Source of the DNA: Adlercreutzia agrestimuris
GTDB taxonomy: Bacteria; Actinomycetota; Coriobacteriia; Coriobacteriales; Eggerthellaceae
Assembly: GCF_943193125.1 (NCBI RefSeq)
Contig: NZ_CALPCX010000004.1
Coordinates: 186,001 to 250,000 of the forward strand
Reading direction: 5' to 3'
Length of the DNA: 64,000 nt
The notes below the pieces were generated by a model, which saw nothing but the letters and a program-made list of their open reading frames with translations, was not told where the DNA came from and did not search any database. This document shows positions 25,163 to 32,955 of the stretch, piece after piece (position 1 is the first letter of the stretch; every line of letters begins with the position of its first letter). The position numbers were made by a program, and so were the translations under genes.

Positions 25163-26575
25163 ATGGGGTGTGCTATGGAGGCTTTTGCTGACGTGGCGTT
25201 GTTGTCGCGTATCCAGTTTGCGCTCACCGTTGCTTACCACTTCTTGTTCGTGCCCCTTTCAATCGGGCTCGGCTTGATTTTGGCAATCAACGAAACGCGT
25301 TATTACCGTTCACGCAAACCAGAGGATGCTGCCGCAACAAAGTTCTGGGTAAAGATATTTACCGCTACTTTTGCCATTGGTGTTGCTACGGGCATCACAA
25401 TGGAGTTTTCTTTTGGCACCAACTGGGCAAACTATTCGCGTTTTGTCGGCGACATTTTTGGTGCTCCGCTGGCAGCTGAAGCGCTTTTTGCCTTCTTCTT
25501 GGAGTCAATCTTTTTGGGTGTTTTGCTCTTTGGCCGCAAGCTCGTTAGTCCGAAGTTTTATATGGTTTCTGCGTGGCTGGTATGGTTTGGTTCATGCTTG
25601 TCAGCGCTTTGGATTCTCATTGCGAACTCGTGGATGCAAACACCTGCTGGTGGCGAGCTGAATGCAGAAGGTACGGAAGCTGTCATCACGAATTTCTGGG
25701 AGGCGGCTTTCAATCCATCGATTTTTGCCCGCTATACACACACTGTTGATGCGCTGCTGATCATGGGTGCCTTTGCTGCTATGGCAGTTGCAGGCTGGTA
25801 TCTGCTCAAAGGCCGCAATAAGGACTTCGCAATGAAAACCATGCGCATCGCAGCAGTTGTTGGTATTGTGACCTCATGTGCCATGATTGTGTTTGCACAC
25901 GCATCCGCTGTGAATGTGTGGGAGGAGCAACCCACGAAACTTGCCATGATGGAAGGCATGTATGATTCTGAAGTGCCTCCGCTATATGCGATTGGCATTG
26001 TTGATGAAGAGTCGCAAGAGGTTATTGCGCCTTTTGCCATTCCTGGTGGTACGAGTTTTTTGGCAACTGGTAATTTTGAAACCGAGTATCCCGGCTTAAA
26101 TGAACTTGCTCAAACCGAACAATTTGGCGATATGAATATCGAAGACATGCCCGTTGGCCTGGTGTTTCAGAGTTATCACATCATGGTGGCAATGTATGGA
26201 CTTATTATGCTCACGGCCATTTTAGTGCTGATCTTTAGCTTTAAGGGTGGTCGTATTCAAAAGATGCGTTGGCTGCAGTGGGCTGCTGTTTTGTCGCCTA
26301 TTTGGCCGTTTATCGCAATTCAAACGGGCTGGATTACTGCAGAGGTTGGTCGTCAGCCTTGGGTAGTTTATCCGTCAATGACCGGACCTGATGGCGTGTC
26401 GTTGCTGACTAATGACGCAATTTCAATGTCAGTTTCTTCAGTTGAACTATGGATTACGCTTGCACTCTTCGTAATTGTCTACCTGATCTTGCTCATCGGC
26501 TGGATTCGTGTGGTTGGTCGCTTTATTAAAGAGGGACCTGTTGTTGAGGCTGATGCAGTAAAGGAAGGTGAATAG
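25163..26575 (+). CDS. cydA: Cytochrome bd ubiquinol/menaquinol oxidase subunit I
   Basis: The haem-bearing subunit of cytochrome bd, which reduces oxygen to water with quinol electrons at low oxygen. It has about 470 residues and nine membrane segments. ALLSRIQFALTVAYHFLFVP carries the haem b595 histidine (H26), ARYTHTVDALLIMGAF the b558 histidine region, and EVGRQPWVVYP is the GRQPW motif next to the quinol site. The Q-loop is of the short type. The start is uncertain: ATG 25163 follows GAGGA at a short distance, while ATG 25175 follows GGGGTG. cydB starts 2 bases after the stop. cydDC assembly genes are not next to it. Confidence 0.96.
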   Translation: MGCAMEAFADVALLSRIQFALTVAYHFLFVPLSIGLGLILAINETRYYRSRKPEDAAATKFWVKIFTATFAIGVATGITMEFSFGTNWANYSRFVGDIFGAPLAAEALFAFFLESIFLGVLLFGRKLVSPKFYMVSAWLVWFGSCLSALWILIANSWMQTPAGGELNAEGTEAVITNFWEAAFNPSIFARYTHTVDALLIMGAFAAMAVAGWYLLKGRNKDFAMKTMRIAAVVGIVTSCAMIVFAHASAVNVWEEQPTKLAMMEGMYDSEVPPLYAIGIVDEESQEVIAPFAIPGGTSFLATGNFETEYPGLNELAQTEQFGDMNIEDMPVGLVFQSYHIMVAMYGLIMLTAILVLIFSFKGGRIQKMRWLQWAAVLSPIWPFIAIQTGWITAEVGRQPWVVYPSMTGPDGVSLLTNDAISMSVSSVELWITLALFVIVYLILLIGWIRVVGRFIKEGPVVEADAVKEGE

Positions 26576-26577
26576 CC

Positions 26578-27609
26578 ATGATGGAGTTTTTGAGCGTCTT
26601 GTGGTTCTTTTTGATCTTCTTGCTTATTGCTGGCTACTTTGTACTTGACGGTTTTGATCTAGGTATTGGTGTTCTGTCACCATTTATTGCTAAAAACGAT
26701 GAAGAGCGCGCGATTCTTCGCCGTTCAATCGGACCGGTATGGGACGGTAATGAGGTATGGCTGTTGACTGCAGGTGGTGCGCTGTTTGCGGCATTTCCTG
26801 ATGCCTATGCAACGACGTTTTCTGGTTTTTACCTGGCTGTCATGCTGGTGCTTTTTGGCTTAATCGTTCGTGCTGTTTCGTTTGAGTTTGGCGCAGGTGA
26901 TCCTCATTGGCGTGGGCTTTGGAACGTATGCTTTTTTGTGGGATCGCTTTTGCCGGCTCTTCTTTTGGGTGTTGCGGTAGGTAACATTTTTGCTGGTATT
27001 CCGATGGACGCAATGGGAGACTATGCGGGTGTACCGCTCTTTGGGCTTATTACGCCATTTACCCTGCTTACCGGGCTTTTGGGTTTGAGCATGTTTTTGG
27101 CAGCTGGTGCTGCTTGGGCAGCGCTTAAGACCCCGCTTGGATCTGAACTACGCGCTCGCGCAATTGCTCTGCGCATGCCGTTGCAGGTTATCTCCCTTGT
27201 ATTGTTTGTGATTGTGTCCATCTATGCGCTGATCCTTATCGGACCTGAGATGGATCCAAACCTCAATGTTTTGCGTATTCTGTTTGCTGTGCTTGTAATA
27301 GCTGGTTTGGTGGTTGCTCTGATTGTGGGCAAGTTGCAAGACAATGACCTGAAGGCTTTTTTGGCGCAATCTTTGTCGATGATTGCTCTCGTGGCACTTT
27401 TGGCATGCTCCATGTTCCCAGTACTGGTGAATGCAACACCTGATTCAATTGGCCCAGCAATTACCATTTACAATGCAGCATCATCAGAGCTTTCACTTGC
27501 GTGCATGTCCATTATTCTCTGCATTGGATTACCGCTGGTGCTGATTTATCACGTTGTCATTTATCGAACGTTTAGGGGTCGTATTAGTGCTGATGATTTG
27601 AAGCACTAA
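26578..27609 (+). CDS. cydB: Cytochrome bd oxidase subunit II
   Basis: The partner subunit of CydA, with 343 residues and about eight to nine membrane helices. The N-terminus FLSVLWFFLIFLLIAGYFVLDGFDLGIGVL is the family signature, with the conserved FDLG and then GPVWDGNEVWLLTAGGALFAAFP. It starts 2 bases after cydA, so the two are translationally linked. A second ATG one codon later is equally possible. No cydC/cydD follows; a long terminator hairpin ends the unit. Confidence 0.97.
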   Translation: MMEFLSVLWFFLIFLLIAGYFVLDGFDLGIGVLSPFIAKNDEERAILRRSIGPVWDGNEVWLLTAGGALFAAFPDAYATTFSGFYLAVMLVLFGLIVRAVSFEFGAGDPHWRGLWNVCFFVGSLLPALLLGVAVGNIFAGIPMDAMGDYAGVPLFGLITPFTLLTGLLGLSMFLAAGAAWAALKTPLGSELRARAIALRMPLQVISLVLFVIVSIYALILIGPEMDPNLNVLRILFAVLVIAGLVVALIVGKLQDNDLKAFLAQSLSMIALVALLACSMFPVLVNATPDSIGPAITIYNAASSELSLACMSIILCIGLPLVLIYHVVIYRTFRGRISADDLKH

Positions 27610-27683
27610 ATGATGCTTGGCGCAAAAAGCGACACCTCTTATGAGCGGCACGTATTGTAGGCAGTACGTACCGACAAAGCAAA

Positions 27684-27737
27684 GGGCACTTCGCAACCTT
27701 TCGAAACTTCCGGAAGGTAGCGAGGTGCCCTCTTTCT
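27684..27737 (+). terminator. Large two-part terminator after cydAB
   Basis: The outer stem of 11 bp joins GGGCACTTCGC (27684-27694) with GCGAGGTGCCC (27720-27730). An inner stem of about 7 bp (ACCTTTC / GGAAGGT) stacks above it. TCTTTCT follows. The size is unusual for a simple terminator. Confidence 0.7.
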
Positions 27738-27988
27738 ATCTTAGGTCTTGCTTATTGGGCATGGTTTGCTGGGGAAAGAAACAACGGCATAGCGGTTTTG
27801 TTGTGTTACGCGTGAGTTAAAACTGTCTGCCATTGTCTCTGTGTCAGAGGCGGGGTTTCTACAATGAGTGGGAACGATAGGAAGCTCAGCGCAGCGTGGC
27901 GCGATGCAAGTTGCAGGTTGCGATGAATGCGGATTCTCTAGCTAGAGAAGCAGGTGCGCTGAGTATGAGCTTTAAGGCGGGAAGCATC
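27738..27988 (+). promoter_or_regulatory. Long leader of pyrG with palindromes
   Basis: The 250-base stretch before pyrG has no supported gene. It holds a perfect 16-bp palindrome TTCTCTAGCTAGAGAA (27934-27949) inside a larger loop closed by CTCAGCGCA (27885-27893) and TGCGCTGAG (27955-27963). The frame of pyrG is open through this area but lacks a ribosome site until 27989. pyrG is leader-controlled by CTP in several Gram-positive bacteria, so a regulatory leader is plausible. Confidence 0.45.
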
Positions 27989-29692
27989 ATGGCAAAGCAT
28001 ATATTTGTAACAGGTGGCGTTGTTTCTTCTCTTGGTAAAGGTATTACAGCGGCTTCGCTGGGATACCTCCTGAAGGCGCGTGGTTATAAAGTCACTATGC
28101 AAAAGATGGATCCGTATCTCAATGTTGATCCGGGCACTATGAGTCCATTTCAACATGGCGAAGTATTTGTTACCGAAGATGGCCACGAAGGAGATCTTGA
28201 CCTTGGGCATTACGAGCGTTTTATTGACGAGAATCTCTCACGTGAGTCGAATTTTACGCAAGGCTCCATCTATCAAAGTCTTATCGCCCAAGAGCGTAGG
28301 GGAGATTTTCTTGGCGGAACCGTGCAAGTGATACCACATGTGACCGAAGCCATTAAAGCGCGGCTTCGTCGTGCAGCTGAACAGTCTGGTGCGCATATTG
28401 TGATCTCCGAAATTGGAGGGACTGTTGGTGATATTGAATCGCTTCCTTTTATTGAAGCGGCTCGACAATTCAAAAAGGAAAAGCCTGATGATGACGTGTT
28501 GTTCATCCACGTTACTTTAGTTCCCTACATTGCTGCAGCGCATGAAGTTAAAACCAAGCCTACGCAGCATTCAGTGAAAGAATTGCGCTCACTTGGTGTG
28601 CAGCCAGATTTTATTGTGTGCCGATCTGATCACGAGATCTCATCAGCTGTAAAAGATAAAATTGCACTCTTTTGTGATGTTGCAGCTGAAGATGTTCTCT
28701 CTTGTGTGGATGCACCGAGCATCTACGAGGTTCCGCTAGAGCTATCCCACCAAGGGTTTGACGTCTTAGTGCTTGAGAAGCTTGGGTTGCCCGTATGTGA
28801 TGCTGATATGGATGGATTGGTTTCATACCTCGATGCACAACACACCTGTTCAGACGCAGTTGACATTGCAATTGTCGGAAAGTATGTCAGTTTGCCAGAT
28901 GCCTATCTTTCGGTCATTGAGGCTTTACATCATGCAGGTGTGGCATGCGGTGTTAAAGTCAACGTCCATCTGATAGATGGAGGATTGCTTGATGAAACAA
29001 ATGTGGAAGAGACTCTGAGTGACATGGACGGCATTTTGGTGCCAGGCGGTTTTGGGCAGAGAGCCTTTGAGGGCAAGATCATCGCAGCGCGATATGCGCG
29101 TGAGAATAATGTGCCTTACTTCGGCATTTGTTTGGGGCTGCAAGCTGCTGTATGTGAATTTGCGCGCAGCTGCTGCAATCTTCCCGGCGCCACATCGGCT
29201 GAGTTCGTGGACGAAATTGCTGCCAGCGCCGATGAAGCGTGCGCCTCTAATCTTTTTGCTGCCGCTTCGCATTCGTTGCCGCTTGTGGTGGATCTCATGC
29301 CAGAACAAGCTGACATAGAAGATAAGGGTGGCACTATGCGTCTTGGTGCATATCCTTGTTGTATTTTACCTGGTACGCGCGCATATGAAGCATACCAGCA
29401 AGAGCTGGTTTACGAGCGTCATCGTCATCGATTTGAAGTGAACAACTCGTATCGCGAATGCCTAAAAGAGTCTGGATTGGTTATTTCGGGTACATCTCCT
29501 GATAAGCGATTGGTTGAAATGATTGAGTTGACGGATCACCCGTGGTTTGTTGCTACGCAAGCCCATCCTGAATTTAAAAGCAGGCCAACGCGCCCGCATC
29601 CACTCTTCCTGGGCTTTGTGCGCGCCGCCCAATCTGCTTCAAGGGCAGCCGAAAAGACACACAAAAGTGCTGAATCGTCAGAAATCGCATAG
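27989..29692 (+). CDS. pyrG: CTP synthase
   Basis: Makes CTP from UTP using ATP and glutamine. It has 567 residues against 530-550 usually. The synthetase domain starts [22 protein letters not shown] and includes [23 protein letters not shown] and [15 protein letters not shown]. The glutaminase domain has Cys381 in YFGICLGLQ and the His-x-Glu pair in THPE-like QAHPEF. An Ala/Ser-rich insertion ([22 protein letters not shown]) follows the SAEF block and explains the extra length. ATG 27989 is chosen, with AAGGCGGGA before it. It is followed after 61 bases by xerD. Confidence 0.97.
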   Translation: MAKHIFVTGGVVSSLGKGITAASLGYLLKARGYKVTMQKMDPYLNVDPGTMSPFQHGEVFVTEDGHEGDLDLGHYERFIDENLSRESNFTQGSIYQSLIAQERRGDFLGGTVQVIPHVTEAIKARLRRAAEQSGAHIVISEIGGTVGDIESLPFIEAARQFKKEKPDDDVLFIHVTLVPYIAAAHEVKTKPTQHSVKELRSLGVQPDFIVCRSDHEISSAVKDKIALFCDVAAEDVLSCVDAPSIYEVPLELSHQGFDVLVLEKLGLPVCDADMDGLVSYLDAQHTCSDAVDIAIVGKYVSLPDAYLSVIEALHHAGVACGVKVNVHLIDGGLLDETNVEETLSDMDGILVPGGFGQRAFEGKIIAARYARENNVPYFGICLGLQAAVCEFARSCCNLPGATSAEFVDEIAASADEACASNLFAAASHSLPLVVDLMPEQADIEDKGGTMRLGAYPCCILPGTRAYEAYQQELVYERHRHRFEVNNSYRECLKESGLVISGTSPDKRLVEMIELTDHPWFVATQAHPEFKSRPTRPHPLFLGFVRAAQSASRAAEKTHKSAESSEIA

Positions 29693-29753
29693 CTAAAACG
29701 GAGAATCGCGACGAAGCTAAGCTCCGCGTGGAAAAATACGTTAGTATTGAGGA

Positions 29754-30656
29754 ATGAAAAACGAACTCGCACAAGACTATCTTTCCTACTTGCGCGTTGA
29801 GCGAGGGAGCTCTTCGCTCACTATTGAGGCTTATCAGCGTGATTTGGCTGACTTTGTGAGCTTTTGTGAAGAAAAAGGCATTATGCAAGTGGAACAAGCC
29901 ACGCGAGAAGACATTGTTGATTTTGAAAATGCGTTGTTTGCACGCGGGCTTGCTCCATCAACGGTTGATAGACGTATCTCTGTTCTTAAAGGGTTTTATC
30001 GTTTCTTAGTGCGAGAGGGCTATCTCACCACAACGCCTACTGCGCTTATTAAGCTTCCTAAAACACCTGAAAAGTTGCCCGATGTATTAACGATTGACCA
30101 GATCACGCAAATGCTCTCCGAACCTGTTGAGCCTACGCCTACCGCCAAACGCGACCGGGCTATTCTGGAAGTGTTGTATGGGTGTGGGTTGCGTGTAAGC
30201 GAATGTGTGGGACTCAGCTTAGCCAATCTCGTGTTGGAGGAGGGCTATTTTCGTGTATTTGGCAAGGGAGGCAAAGAGCGCTTTGTACCAATCTCGGGTG
30301 CTGCACTGAGATCCCTTGTTATTTATTTGAATGAAGGACGCCCCCAGCTGGTGCGATCAAGTGTCAACAACGATGGTGCCGTTTTTTTGAATGCGCGCGG
30401 GGGAAGACTCACACGACAAAGCGTTCATTCTGTAGTAGCACGAGCGGGGTTGGTGATAGGGGTTAAAAACTTGCATCCCCATACGCTTCGTCATTCGTTT
30501 GCAACTCATCTTCTTGAAGGTGGGGCGGACTTGCGTGTCATCCAGGAGCTTCTTGGGCACGCCGATATCTCAACTACGCAGATTTATACACACGTCAATA
30601 GAGCTCATGTACGCGAGGAATATCAGCGAGCACATCCTCGCGCGAAGTGCAAGTAA
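29754..30656 (+). CDS. xerD: Tyrosine recombinase XerD
   Basis: A site-specific recombinase of 300 residues that resolves chromosome dimers at dif together with XerC. The N-terminal SAM-like core-binding domain covers about 1-100. The catalytic residues are R147 (GCGLRVSE), K171 (GKGGKER), H243 and R246 (HPHTLRHSF), H269 (LLGHADIS) and the nucleophile Y278 (TQIYTHV). All are intact and no integrase-like extension or att site is seen, so it is the housekeeping enzyme rather than a phage integrase. XerD rather than XerC is preferred from overall similarity. A terminator follows. Confidence 0.93.
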   Translation: MKNELAQDYLSYLRVERGSSSLTIEAYQRDLADFVSFCEEKGIMQVEQATREDIVDFENALFARGLAPSTVDRRISVLKGFYRFLVREGYLTTTPTALIKLPKTPEKLPDVLTIDQITQMLSEPVEPTPTAKRDRAILEVLYGCGLRVSECVGLSLANLVLEEGYFRVFGKGGKERFVPISGAALRSLVIYLNEGRPQLVRSSVNNDGAVFLNARGGRLTRQSVHSVVARAGLVIGVKNLHPHTLRHSFATHLLEGGADLRVIQELLGHADISTTQIYTHVNRAHVREEYQRAHPRAKCK

Positions 30657-30721
30657 TCATTCTTTTTCAAACTTGCGTATAAATTGTGGGGCAAGTGGTA
30701 CACCCTACAAACTTTTTTCAT

Positions 30722-30746
30722 GGAGTGCAAAATGCGCTCCTTTTTT
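30722..30746 (+). terminator. Intrinsic terminator after xerD
   Basis: A 7-bp stem GGAGTGC / GCGCTCC with loop AAAAT is followed by six T residues (30741-30746). The next 140 bases up to the mraZ promoter show no other feature. Confidence 0.85.
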
Positions 30747-30890
30747 ATGTCAGCACTATATCTTGTGGTGCAAAACAAGACTTGAACAATATATTGGAAA
30801 ACCATGCCAAACGTCTGTTCGAAGATGACGAATTTGCCGTAAGACCTGGGGTTTAGGTGTGTTGGAATAGGGGGCAAATTGGTCAAAAAA

Positions 30891-30925
30891 TGTTGTAAAG
30901 TGGGGCAAAGTGGGATAAGATGTGA
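30891..30925 (+). promoter_or_regulatory. MraZ box overlapping the mraZ promoter
   Basis: The pentamers TGTTG, TGGGG, TGGGA and TGTGA begin exactly every 10 bases at 30891, 30901, 30911 and 30921. MraZ is known to bind TGGGN direct repeats with 5-base spacers upstream of its own gene. A promoter, -35 TTGTAA (30893-30898), 17 bases, -10 TAAGAT (30916-30921), lies within the repeats, so bound MraZ would block RNA polymerase. Confidence 0.8.
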
Positions 30926-30966
30926 AACACAGAGAGCCCGACTGGGAGTTCAGCCGAAAGGAAAAG

Positions 30967-31413
30967 ATGTCAGAAGAGACCCCAAAAGCGAAAACGCTCA
31001 AGGGCACCCATCGCTTCAAGGTGGATGCAAAGGGTCGCATGTCTTTGCCGGCAAGCTTTCGTAAGGTTCTCTCCTCGGACTTGGTAGTAACGCCCAATCC
31101 GCATGACGAGTGCATTTATGTTTTCGAGCCTGAGAGTTTTGATCAATGGATTGAAGACGCATTCAATCGTGTGGGCGGTTACAACCCGCTGGATAACGGA
31201 CATGTTGCACAGCGCAGAAAACTTTTTGCGCGTGCCGTAGATGTCACAACGGATTCAGCAGGACGCATTATGTTGTCAGCTGACCAACGTAAGACGGTTG
31301 GCATAGACAAAGATGTGGTACTCGTGGGCAACTCGGGTTACTTCGAAGTTTGGGACGCGAAGCGCTACGACCAGGTTGATGCTGATGTTGACCTTAGCCA
31401 GTTGTTTGGCTAG
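30967..31413 (+). CDS. mraZ: Transcriptional regulator MraZ
   Basis: The first gene of the division and cell-wall cluster, a DNA-binding ring protein that represses its own operon. It has 148 residues with two SpoVT/AbrB-like halves: GTHRFKVDAKGRMSLPASFRK near 14-34 and RAVDVTTDSAGRIMLSADQRK in the second half, each with the conserved D-x-x-GR(I/M) loop. ATG 30967 is chosen after AAAGGA; the frame opens 15 codons earlier inside the promoter. The direct repeats at 30891-30925 are its expected target. Confidence 0.97.
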   Translation: MSEETPKAKTLKGTHRFKVDAKGRMSLPASFRKVLSSDLVVTPNPHDECIYVFEPESFDQWIEDAFNRVGGYNPLDNGHVAQRRKLFARAVDVTTDSAGRIMLSADQRKTVGIDKDVVLVGNSGYFEVWDAKRYDQVDADVDLSQLFG

Positions 31414-31440
31414 GCCCATGAGTACGACCAACCGTAAGGC

Positions 31441-32424
31441 GTGAGCGAAGTGACAAGCGAATATCGGCATACACCGGTTCTGCTCGCCGAGTGCCTCGAA
31501 TACTCGAACCTTAAAACACAGCAAACATTCGTGGACGCAACACTCGGCGGGGCAGGGCATTCATATGAGGCGGCAAAGCTCATAGGGTGCGGCGGCACAT
31601 TAGTGGGTATTGATCAAGACGAAGTTGCTCTTGAGGCAGCTTCTCGCAAACTCGGCACATTATCTGATGACGTGCGCCCGCACCTTGAGCTTATTCGCAA
31701 CAATTTTGCACATCTTGATGATGCTTTATTAGAAGCAGCAATTCCTGGAATGGATGCAATCCTTTTTGATCTGGGAGTTTCATCAGTGCAAATTGACACG
31801 CCAGCGCGCGGCTTTTCCTTTAAGGAAAATAGCCCACTTGATATGCGGATGGATCCGGGCAATCAAACCTTAACCGCAGCAGAGATCATCAACACTTACA
31901 ACGCAGCAGATCTCACTCGGATCATCCGGCAGTATTCAGATGAAAAATGGGCAAGTCGCATTGCAGACTTTATTGTCCGCGCACGTGAAAACCAGCCTAT
32001 TACTGAAAGCGAGCAGCTTGTTGAGATCATTAAAGCTGCCATCCCGGCATCAGCACGTCGTGCGGGTGGCCATCCTGCTAAGCGCACGTTCCAAGCGTTA
32101 CGTATTGAGGTAAATGGCGAACTTGATGTGCTTAGATCAGGATTAGAAGCCGCAGTTCGTTGGCTGAATCCCGGAGGTCGGTTGCTGGTAATTAGTTATC
32201 ACTCGCTCGAAGATCGTATTGTTAAAGACACTTTCGCATCGTATGCAAATCGCTGCGAATGTCCTGTTGACCTTCCTGTTTGTGTCTGTGGTAAAGAGCC
32301 GATATTACAAATTGTTACACGCAAACCGATTGTGGCAACCGACGAAGAGGTTGCACGCAATCCGCGAGCTCGCAGCGCAAAGCTTCGTGTGGCACAAAAA
32401 TTAGCTACGCGTTTCGACGTGTAA
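31441..32424 (+). CDS. rsmH: 16S rRNA m4C1402 methyltransferase RsmH (MraW)
   Basis: An SAM-dependent methyltransferase of 327 residues. YRHTPVLLAECLEY near the start, FVDATLGGAGHSYEA (the SAM loop), DAILFDLGVSSVQID and GGRLLVISYHSLEDRIVK are the family blocks. The start must be the GTG at 31441, because an in-frame stop lies at 31435 and HTPVLL begins at residue 10. No ribosome site is well placed for it. An 8-codon frame from ATG 31418 ends in a TGA that overlaps this GTG (GTGA), so translational coupling is likely. Confidence 0.95.
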   Translation: MSEVTSEYRHTPVLLAECLEYSNLKTQQTFVDATLGGAGHSYEAAKLIGCGGTLVGIDQDEVALEAASRKLGTLSDDVRPHLELIRNNFAHLDDALLEAAIPGMDAILFDLGVSSVQIDTPARGFSFKENSPLDMRMDPGNQTLTAAEIINTYNAADLTRIIRQYSDEKWASRIADFIVRARENQPITESEQLVEIIKAAIPASARRAGGHPAKRTFQALRIEVNGELDVLRSGLEAAVRWLNPGGRLLVISYHSLEDRIVKDTFASYANRCECPVDLPVCVCGKEPILQIVTRKPIVATDEEVARNPRARSAKLRVAQKLATRFDV

Positions 32425-32469
32425 AACAGCCGACCGCTCACAAAGCATAAACACAGAAAGGAGGCGGCT

Positions 32470-32952
32470 ATGGGCGCAGCGCCAGCATATTCGCTGTACA
32501 ACTCTCGTGCAACCGCACCCGCGCGTACGCGTCAACATATGCCAAAACCCTCTTTTCAGGTGATTCCCGGTAAAGCACCGCGTACCCAAAGTGTACCCAC
32601 CGCTTCGCCGGCGGCTTTTGCGCTTAAACTTACTGTTGTGGTTTTGTTGGTGCTGACTGTTGTTGCTTGTGTTCGACTTTCGCTTTCAAGCGCAACGGCG
32701 GCAACTGCTATGGAGTCCCAAAAACTGAGCGCTTCAATTGAAGATGCACGCAGTAATGGTGCTGCGCTTGAGGTGTCGCTTGGATCACTTACTAACCCTA
32801 CTCGTGTGCGCGATCAAGCCAAAGCGCTCGGGATGGTTGCTCCAGAAACAACGAGCGTTATCACCTTAGATGAAGATATCGTAATGACCGATCAAGCAGG
32901 CAATCTTTCGCTTTCGTCAAGCGTTGAAGCCGCACATGAACGGGGAGTCTAA
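32470..32952 (+). CDS. ftsL: Cell division protein FtsL-like
   Basis: A small bitopic membrane protein of 160 residues in the ftsL position between rsmH and ftsI. About 48 cytoplasmic residues are followed by one membrane helix (FALKLTVVVLLVLTVVACVRL) and an extracytoplasmic segment with coiled-coil character ending in RVRDQAKALGMVAPETTSVITL, the typical FtsL tail. It belongs to the FtsQLB complex that activates FtsWI. FtsL sequences are poorly conserved, so the call rests on topology and position. The ribosome site is AAAGGAGG. Three bases separate it from ftsI. Confidence 0.85.
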   Translation: MGAAPAYSLYNSRATAPARTRQHMPKPSFQVIPGKAPRTQSVPTASPAAFALKLTVVVLLVLTVVACVRLSLSSATAATAMESQKLSASIEDARSNGAALEVSLGSLTNPTRVRDQAKALGMVAPETTSVITLDEDIVMTDQAGNLSLSSSVEAAHERGV

Positions 32953-32955
32953 CTC

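Noticed and set aside
27896..27988. A 31-codon N-terminal extension of CTP synthase
   Set aside because: No ribosome site; it would translate the palindromic leader, and the family start [10 protein letters not shown] lies at 27989.
29754..30656. Integrase of a mobile element
   Set aside because: The gene has standard XerD length and lies between pyrG and the mraZ cluster without att repeats, tRNA target or cargo genes.
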